Shown here piece after piece: positions 57,284-64,000 of a stretch of DNA of 64,000 bases (its first letter is position 1; every line of letters begins with the position of its first letter). The translations under genes and the position numbers were made by a program. The notes under the pieces were generated by a model that was not told the origin of the DNA, did no database searches, and saw only the letters and a list, made by a program, of their open reading frames with translations. Source of the DNA: Terebella lapidaria (lineage: Eukaryota > Annelida > Polychaeta > Terebellida > Terebellidae); NCBI GenBank assembly GCA_949152475.1, contig OX424566.1, positions 28,930,423 through 28,994,422 of the forward strand, given 5' to 3'.

Positions 57284-58060
57284 AATAAAACAAAATACAT
57301 CGTATTGCACCCTTCTGGAAGACGCGTAGATATGTCACGTTATGATATTGCTATAGCGGGTGTTAAATTGAATAGAATAGGGGATCATAATGACGAAAAA
57401 TGTACCAAGTTTTTGGGGTTATATTTCGATGAACATTTAACCTGGAAATATCATATTAATCACATGAATTAAAAAATATCACATGCTTTATTCGCTATTA
57501 AACAAGTCAGTAATTTCTTGCCTACTAATACTTTGAAAACATTATATTATACTTTAATCCATCCACATATTACCTATGGGATAATTGCATGGGGTAACGC
57601 TCAACCATCCGTTTTACGAAGGACAACACTTCTCCAGAAACGTGCAATCAGAATAATAAACAAAGCCTCTTATAATAGCCATACGGAACCATTGTTCAAA
57701 TCTACAAATATTTTGACGGTTGGGGATATATTTCTGTACCAATGTGCTTTATTTATGTTTGACTTTGTTAATGGGGGACTACCACGATCGTTTGATGGTA
57801 TATTTCAATATAATATTGAAATCCAACAATACCATGTCACTCGACAAGCCGAGCTGCTTCATGTACCTAGGATTTTTAACAAATTTTCACGTAGTATGCC
57901 ATTCTTTCAACTTCCGATAATATGGAACAAACTTTTGCGTGAGATAAATACTAATATATCACGCCCCGTATTTAAATTTCAATTTCGAAAACATCTAAAT
58001 GACAAATACTCGAATATCGTACGGTGTAGCAACCCAAATTGTCGTGATTGTCGAACATAA
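57284..58060 (+). pseudogene. C-terminal fragment of a CR1/L2-like LINE reverse transcriptase
   Basis: The frame reads NKTKYIVLHP, then KFLGLYFDEHLTWKYHI, ISHALFAIKQVSNFLP and LKTLYYTLIHPHITYGIIAW, the standard region after the catalytic core of non-LTR reverse transcriptases. It ends in a CxxxxCxxC-like tail (CSNPNCRDC). One in-frame TAA at 57470-57472 interrupts it. The endonuclease and the catalytic FADD/YADD part are missing, so the copy is dead. The 3' UTR runs to 58469 and ends in AAATAAACTCTACTCTAC. Confidence 0.8.
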
Positions 58061-58469
58061 AAAAAAAAATATATATACAAATAGTAAACTGGATGGTACC
58101 AAGAACCATTGGTTCGCCGTTTGCATTCATATGCAATCTGTGTTATTGAATCGGTCTGTCAAATGATGCTATTTCTGTTTTCTTTTGCTAAGATTTTTTA
58201 TGCATTTAATATAGTCTCCAGGTTGCATCGAGCACCATGCTGTTATGTTTTTTTCTGTTATAGTTTCCTTTATAAACAATATTTCACTCATAGGGCTTGT
58301 TGTAAGACAGCCAGTAGGCTATACATGCCCTCCTCTAATCATATATTATACGTTATGTGCATCATATGAAACTATTTCTTTGAATATTCGTTGTCAGTTC
58401 CATATGTACTATATGTATTTATCTATCATTATAATGTATTTGATTTGAGGGAAATAAACTCTACTCTAC
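58061..58469 (+). other. 3' UTR of the LINE fragment
   Basis: This sequence follows the RT stop and ends at the TATAC target duplication. It is AT-rich and has no ORF of interest. Confidence 0.65.
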
Positions 58470-58479
58470 TATACAAAGG

Positions 58480-58746
58480 TTTTAACCCAGATTTTGTCAA
58501 CGATATGGCCTTTATTGAGTGCACGTAAGTTGACTGCATGATGATTTCTAGTCCGACATTGTTGTAGGTTTGTTTATACTGCAAATGCCATTCTTTTGAA
58601 AATAGGTTCTGGTGATCCTGTTTGGGGTCTTCATTTGTATTATTATCACAATGTTCAGCAACGAAGTTGATGGTGAATAGACCCTGGTCAGGAAATGTAT
58701 TGGTATTGTCACACCATCTAAAGCGACCATTGCAATCAACTTGCAT
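58480..58746 (-). pseudogene. Exon-like open stretch on the minus strand, copy in D4
   Basis: I do not recognise this protein. The minus strand is open for about 85 codons, reading VDCNGRFRWCDN near the start and EWHLQYKQTYNNVGLEII further on, with three cysteines. The same frame is open in D5 (60577-60837). Differences between the two copies are mostly amino-acid changing (about seven against two silent), which suggests relaxed constraint. It is absent from the matching place in D3 (about 51160), so it entered the unit later. It could be a relic exon of a minus-strand gene or a chance frame. Confidence 0.3.
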
Positions 58747-58811
58747 TCCAAGTACAAGCGGACTTCATAGTTTACCAGTCCTTAGCAGCTTTTGAATAGT
58801 CACGTTGCCTT

Positions 58812-59500
58812 TTGAATGTATCAATAGACACGTTTCCAAATTCTCAAAAAGACAGTCATTATTATGGAAAACGTGACCATGAAAACACTTGCTTCAGTTC
58901 TGAGGTCGTCTCTTACAGAACACACATCATGGTGCCGGAAGGAAGCGCTGGCTGTAATCACGGAAACCACCTCGGGAATAGGAACCGAAACAAGACTCGT
59001 GTGTTTCCGTTCACGAGCTAGCGGCGGATGTAGCAGCGTCATTCAGTGAATAAAAACTATTTATTCTGTCATTTAGTGGTGAGCATTGACTTCATAAACG
59101 AGAAACATACGCCGATGCTACTGGCTTAAATTCATATAATATTGTATTACCGTTTTTTAAAAACGGTAATGCAATATGAATACTTGTGAGATATCCGTTA
59201 TAGATTTTATTTGTCGAATCTTGACAGATATTTGTATTTCAAACCTGTTGCATCGTGAATTCGGCCCATGTATCGCAGGGTAGTCTTTCTTCTAAATGCA
59301 ATCACGATTTAAAATGTGTCAGACGGATACAATATGCCATTTATTCAGTGGGTGCATGAGAAATATTAGTAGAATACAGTACCCTACATGGACCGTGATT
59401 TCTTTGTTTGATTTGAGGCCGGGAATATTGCGGGTAACCTCATAAAGCCTGTGATGAAATGATATAAGGTTCAGATATGAAAAGGTGATAAATAAGGATC
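58812..59500. other. D4 repeat sequence without a gene
   Basis: Short overlapping frames on both strands occur here and again in D5 at 60909-61146. They are explained by duplication of the same DNA; no protein family is recognised. Confidence 0.5.
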
Positions 59501-59800
59501 ACAACAATTGCATCATGTGTAATCGATCTCAGTGATTATCACAGACCATCCCACTAATAATTTTTCGTTCAAAAAGAAGGCATCACCAGTTACGAATGAT
59601 GATAGCATACCAGAGATTGACACATGGATTGGTTTGGATGTATTCAGGGAGGGAATAACCCACCGACGGTACTGTTAGTGTGATGTATGTATTGCATTGT
59701 TAGCATTTTTATAGCTGTCCGAATCAGTTCAGGGTATATCTATTAGCTTCCCCATCACCACCGCTCAGAATCCTCATCAAGCCCAGTGGTATTCGCCAAT

Positions 59801-59875
59801 GATCAAGACCTGTGATTGAACACGGGACCACTCGATTGTTAGACGAATGCTCTACCATTGAGCAACTGACACCGG
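59801..59875 (-). tRNA. tRNA-Val-like relic (probably a tRNA-derived SINE or pseudogene)
   Basis: On the minus strand an A box-like GCTCAATGGTAGAGC is followed by TTCGTCTAACAATCGAG, an anticodon-arm-like segment with AAC in the loop. Then come GGTCCCG and a B box-like GTTCAATCACAGG. The acceptor ends do not pair, so this is not a functional tRNA gene as it stands. A related, more decayed copy lies in D5. Confidence 0.4.
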
Positions 59876-60576
59876 AATGGAGCACCTGCCGTGTATTGAC
59901 ACCGGAAGAACAGTGGAAATGTTAATCTTTCTCTAAGCCTTCTCTGATTGCATCATATCAGGTGTGCATTGTGCACGGTGAAAATGAGTAATCTTTCTGT
60001 CAGACATTGGTGTGGGAATAGGCTGCGTCAATACATCATTAATTTGCGTACCTCCTAAAACTTCCTGAAGATCAGATGATGAAGCATATGGGACAGGTGA
60101 CACCTACCTGTCGTGGATCCCAGGTAGTAGGCCGTTAATTTCTGCAAATTATTATCGGTAATAATCCATGTCCGGAATTTCGTGAACATTAGATTTTATG
60201 TTTTTTTCCGAGTGCACAACCCTTATTATACCACATATTTTATTAGGATGAATATATGATACTCATGTCAGTAAAACCACTATATGTGTAAGAATATTTA
60301 TCAGTCCACTGACCATGGCATCACAAAAACACGTCCATCATACAATAGAAAATTTACTTCTTTGTGTTCAAATGAACCTTATGGCTGAATCCGTTTTATT
60401 TTTGGAATTAGGCTGAATGATCACAAAAAATTAAACACTGCACAAGGTGGTAGTGATGTGTTTGTTCATTCAATATATTGCTATCTGAAATTTTTATTAG
60501 TTTTACCCATATAGACCCACAGCATGGCCAATTATTTGTATATGAATACCACAATTGCAATGATAATATACAAAGT

Positions 60577-60837
60577 TTTTAACCCAGATTTTGTCAACGA
60601 TATGGCCTTTATTGAGTGCACGTAGGTTGAATGCATGATGATTTCTAGTCCGACATTGTTGTAGCTTTGTTTATACTGCAAATGCCATTCTTTTGAAAAT
60701 AGGTTCTGGTGATCCTGTTTGGGATCTTCATTTGTATTATTATCACAATGTTCAGCAACGAAGTTGATGGTGAATAGACCCTGGTTAGGAATTGTATTGG
60801 TATTGTCACACCATCCAAAGAGACCATTGCAATCAAC
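60577..60837 (-). pseudogene. Exon-like open stretch on the minus strand, copy in D5
   Basis: This copy of the D4 stretch is open on the minus strand in the same register (VDCNGLFGWCDN near the start, EWHLQYKQSYNNVGLEII later). The codon matching the D4 Gln just before VDC is TAA here, so the open stretch starts after it. The function is unknown. Confidence 0.3.
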
Positions 60838-61850
60838 TTACATTCAAAGTATAAGCGGACTTCATAGTTTATCAGTCCTTAACAGCTTTTGAATAGTCAC
60901 GTTGCCTTTTGAATGTATCAATAGACACGTTTCCAAATTCTCGAAAAGACAGTCATTATTATGGAGAACGTGACCATGAAAACACTTGCTTCAGTTCTGA
61001 GGTTGTCTCTTACAGAATACACATCATGGTGCCGGAAGGAAACGCTGGCTGTAATCACGGAAACCACCTCGGGAATAGGAACGGAAACAAGACTCGTGTG
61101 TTTCCGTTCACGAGCTAGCGGCGTATGTAGCAGCGTCATTCAGTGAATAAAAACTATTTATTCTGTCATTTAGTCATGAGCAGTGACTTCATAAACGAGA
61201 AACATGCGCCGATGCTAATATTATGAAATTTTATAATATTGTAATATATATGAATACTTTTAAGATATCCTTTGTAGATTTCATTTGGCGAATTTTGACA
61301 GATATTTGTAATTCACAACCGTTGCATCGCAGTTTATTATTCGGTGTATTTGATATCGCCGTTAGTTCATGATTCTTCAGTGGTTTGTATACCACGCTAT
61401 AATTACTGTTTTTGAACTTTCAGGTTATGTGCAACAATATTCTGTACATCGTGATTTCCTTGTTTAATTTGTGACATGGAAAATAGCGGGTAACCTCATA
61501 AAGCCTGTAATGTAATGATATAATATTCAGATGTGAGAAGGTAATAAATAGGGATCACAACAATTACATCACGCGTGATCAATCTTGATAATTATACCAG
61601 ACCATCTCGCTAATAATCCTTTGTTCAAAAAGGAGACTTCACAGGTGACGAATGATGATAGCATACCAGAGATTGACATATTTATTGGATTGGATTCATT
61701 CAGGGAGTGAGCTCTGAGAATAACCCACCGAAGGTCTTGTTAATGTGATGTACTGGTAGCATTTCTATAGCTGTTCGAAGCAGATCAGGGTACATCCATT
61801 AGCTTCCTCATGATCACTGCTGACAATATAACCTTATCTGGCACAATGGT

Positions 61851-61925
61851 ATTCGCCAATGGGCGGGTCCCGGGACCACTCGTTTGTGAGATCAATCCTC
61901 TACCATTGAACAACTGACACCGGAA
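61851..61925 (-). tRNA. Decayed tRNA-like relic in D5
   Basis: The minus strand reads GTTCAATGGTAGAGG and then ACGAGTGGTCCCGGGACCC at the place equivalent to 59801-59875. The B box is degraded. It is homologous to the D4 relic and clearly not functional. Confidence 0.35.
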
Positions 61926-62000
61926 TGGAGCACCTGCCGTGTATTGACACCGGGAGCACAGTGGAAATGTTAATCTTCCCTGATGGAATAAGCTTGGCAA

Positions 62001-62575
62001 CGACTCTACATTCTAAATGAAAGTACATACCTCGTTTATATTGCCAATCAATAAAAAAAGGATTTTATGGTATTTTGGTCTGGTGCGGTCTGAAACACTT
62101 TGTACTGTGTATATAGGATTTTATATACTTTGTCCACCAAATCTGGACAAGCAAGTTTGCATATTGTTTTTTTTTTTAATTCATTGACGGATGCCACACA
62201 TGGGGCAATTAATGCTCATCCTTTGCAGAAGATCTGATTTAACACTATTATGGCCAAGTATGGCCGTTCATGAAGTTCCATAATATTTCCATGAGTGTAC
62301 CTGACACTAAACTTTAAGAATGACTAAAGGAGTCGGTTTTGTTCGCTGGGAATACCTTATACATGTCTACTAAAGCCATGTTCATTTACACAACATCATA
62401 AGTGCTCCTCATGAGGAGACAAAACATGTTTACCAGAAATCACCTAAATGACATCTGAAATTGAAAAAAAAAACAACATCACCACACTTATTTATGATTT
62501 ATAGATTTTGAGATTTTGTAAAACAAAAATCTGCCCTTCAACTACGAACAAAGAAGGTACAAAACAAGTGTTTGA
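62001..62575. other. Sequence between D5 and the LINE
   Basis: I see no gene here. It has a poly(T) run at about 62167-62180 and an A-rich run at 62464-62474. The left border of the LINE is near 62576. Confidence 0.45.
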
Positions 62576-64000
62576 CTAGTGGGAGTCTGTTATAGACCAC
62601 CTATGAACTCTAACTTCTACAGTTCACTTGAAGCATGTTGTGGTAACTGTTCTAATTTTAATGAAAGTGAATGTATATTGCTTGGTGACTTCAACTCGGA
62701 TTATAATGCCATAAACTCACATAGTAACCAGTATTGTTCTCAACTAAAACAATTTATGTATATGTTTGATCTTAAACAACTGATCACATCTCCTACTAGG
62801 GTAACTGACCTAACTTCTACCATCTTAGATCTGATTCTGGTTTCCTTTCCCCAGAACATTAGTCAATCTGGTGTCATTACTACGGGTTTCAGTGATCATA
62901 TGATGATATACTGTACTCGTAAGGTTCAGCGTCCCACTAGTAATAAACACAATACGGTTAGACTTCGGTCACTCAAAAGGTATACCAAAGAACTATTGCA
63001 TGGTCAGTTACAATCTGTAAATTGGTCTAATGTTTTAGAGTGTAACAATGTAGATGAGGCATGGTGTAATTTCAAAGAAATTTTTCTTGGTATCATAAAC
63101 AAAATTGCACCCTTAAAACAAGCCCGTGTTAAAATGAACACGGACCCCTGGATGACAGGCGAAGTACTCCACCTTATTCATGAGAGGAATAGTGCTCTCA
63201 AAAACTATAGAAATACTGGACTAACAAGTTGGTATGACAAGTATGTCAATCTCAGAAACCAAGTACAGAACAAACAGGCTGCTGCTAAATCAGAATACTT
63301 TGCGAATAAGGTGGAGGAAAATAAAAACAATCCCTACAAACTTTGGCAAACCCTGAAAGACCTTGGCACATCCAAATCCAAAAACACTCCCTCAAATTTA
63401 GGACTTAAAATAAATGATGAAATCTGTTTCGACAAAGCCAAGGTTGCTGAAAAATGCAATAACTTCTTTTCAACCGTTGCCTCATCTCTGCAGTCTAAAC
63501 TCATCCCTGGTACTGGAAAATTTGGTATGACCCATGTGTATTATGAATCACTAAAGAGTAAGGATACAAGATTCAGTTTTGATGTACTTACATCCAAAAG
63601 ACTATCCTCAACCTGAATTCGAACAAGGCTACCGGTTTGGATCAGATTCCCGCTCGTTTTACTAAAGATGGTGCCGAGTTCATAACTTCTCCACTCACAC
63701 ATATTCTAAATGTGTCCCTTACCACTGGTATAATTCCACCTGACTTTAAGTCTGCTAAAATTTCACCAATATACAAGAAACAAAGTAAAACTGAAGTAGG
63801 TAACTACCGTCCGGTCTCAATCCTGAGCATAGTGAGCAAACTTTTTGAAAAAGCTGTTTATGAGCAACTAAATCGATACCTCACAGACCAGAAGCTCTTA
63901 TATGAGCACCAGTCAGGTTCCCGTCCCTCGCACTCCACAGATACCTGTCTAGCTCATTTGACTGATTTTATCAAAACCGAGCAAGACAAAGGTAATTTTA
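62576..64000 (+). pseudogene. 5'-truncated LINE ORF2 (endonuclease and reverse transcriptase), CR1/L2-like
   Basis: The frame begins inside the endonuclease domain (LVGVCYRPPMNSNF), continues through LLGDFNSDYN and GFSDHMMIY (the catalytic Asn/Asp and Ser-Asp-His motifs), and then the linker before RT. At about 63600 the reading frame shifts by one base: the first frame ends in TGA at 63614-63616, while the RT continues from 63604 in another frame (ILNLNSNKATGLDQIP; NYRPVSILSIVSKLFEK; HQSGSRPSHST). The window ends before the catalytic YADD. It is a dead, 5'-truncated copy. It could belong to the same LINE family as the fragment at 57284-58060, but the two do not overlap enough to tell. Confidence 0.85.

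Larger units (their letters stand above)
54657..58474 (+). mobile_element. Inserted block with a LINE 3' end, flanked by TATAC
   Basis: TATAC occurs at 54657-54661 and again at 58470-58474. The empty site in the sister repeat D5 reads ATATACAAAG at 60567-60576. The insert of 3,808 bp contains, in order, the ORF1-NADAR gene, an AT microsatellite, a fragment of LINE reverse transcriptase and a 3' end AAATAAACTCTACTCTAC. A LINE 3' end abutting the target duplication indicates target-primed reverse transcription. Whether the NADAR ORF and the RT fragment arrived together is inferred, not shown. Confidence 0.6.
54160..59940 (+). repeat. Downstream repeat array, unit D4, interrupted by a 3.8 kb insertion
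   Basis: Unit D4 consists of 54160-54661 plus 58475-59940 and is closely matched by D5 (60120-61990), at about 94% identity in the segments I compared. The intervening 54662-58469 is missing from D5. D4 and D5 appear to lack the part of the unit found at about 51.9-53.9 kb in D3. Confidence 0.7.
59950..62000 (+). repeat. Downstream repeat array, unit D5
   Basis: This is the sister copy of D4 in direct tandem, about 2.05 kb. 59958-60135 matches the D3 box at 53980-54150, 60240-60570 matches 54300-54661, 60571-61230 matches 58474-59125, and 61485-61980 matches 59430-59935. It preserves the site without the 3.8 kb insertion. Confidence 0.75.

Noticed and set aside
58821-61146. Pairs of similar small frames on both strands in D4 and D5
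   Set aside because: Duplicated DNA gives duplicated frames. The D3 copy (51290-51480) is not open in the same frame.

Overview
The window is animal nuclear DNA, AT-rich and gene-poor, with spliced exons, long introns and layers of transposons. The receptor family (divergent nicotinic-like Cys-loop subunits), the CR1/L2-like LINEs and a NADAR-domain ORF suggest a lophotrochozoan invertebrate, most likely a mollusc. That placement is inference. No bacterial operons, rRNA, CRISPR arrays or intact tRNA genes are seen.

Layout. (1) 1143-25097, plus strand: one host gene, a seven-exon Cys-loop ligand-gated ion channel subunit of 521 aa. A signal-peptide exon (1143-1249) is separated by a 20.8 kb intron from six clustered exons (22056-25097), with an AATAAA signal at 25602. 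All splice phases agree. (2) Intron 1 holds a non-autonomous hAT-type DNA transposon (2310-3212) and at least four diverged copies of a multi-kb direct repeat (about 3.5-18.6 kb). (3) From about 26.2 to 62 kb downstream lies a second array of diverged direct repeats (units D0-D5, roughly 2-6 kb each). It carries an 83-bp minisatellite, tRNA-like relics and an exon-like open stretch on the minus strand that is present twice. (4) Unit D1 is interrupted by an 8.9 kb Ty3/gypsy LTR retrotransposon (34475-43381) with LTRs that look identical, a 4-bp target duplication, an RRM-like (PNMA-like) Gag and a whole-looking Pol. (5) Unit D4 is interrupted by a 3.8 kb block (54662-58469), absent from the neighbouring copy D5 and flanked by TATAC. 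It carries an intact 422-aa ORF joining a LINE-ORF1-type RNA-binding region to a NADAR ADP-ribose glycosidase domain, followed by the 3' end of a LINE reverse transcriptase. (6) The right edge (62576-64000) is a 5'-truncated LINE with endonuclease and reverse transcriptase, cut by the window end.

The most unusual item is the ORF1-NADAR fusion. An RNA-binding retroelement protein carrying a domain that removes ADP-ribose from guanine or handles ADP-ribose derivatives could counter, or exploit, host ADP-ribosylation of nucleic acids. The domain fusion is read from the sequence; the function is inference. All repeat homologies were found by eye, so unit boundaries are approximate.
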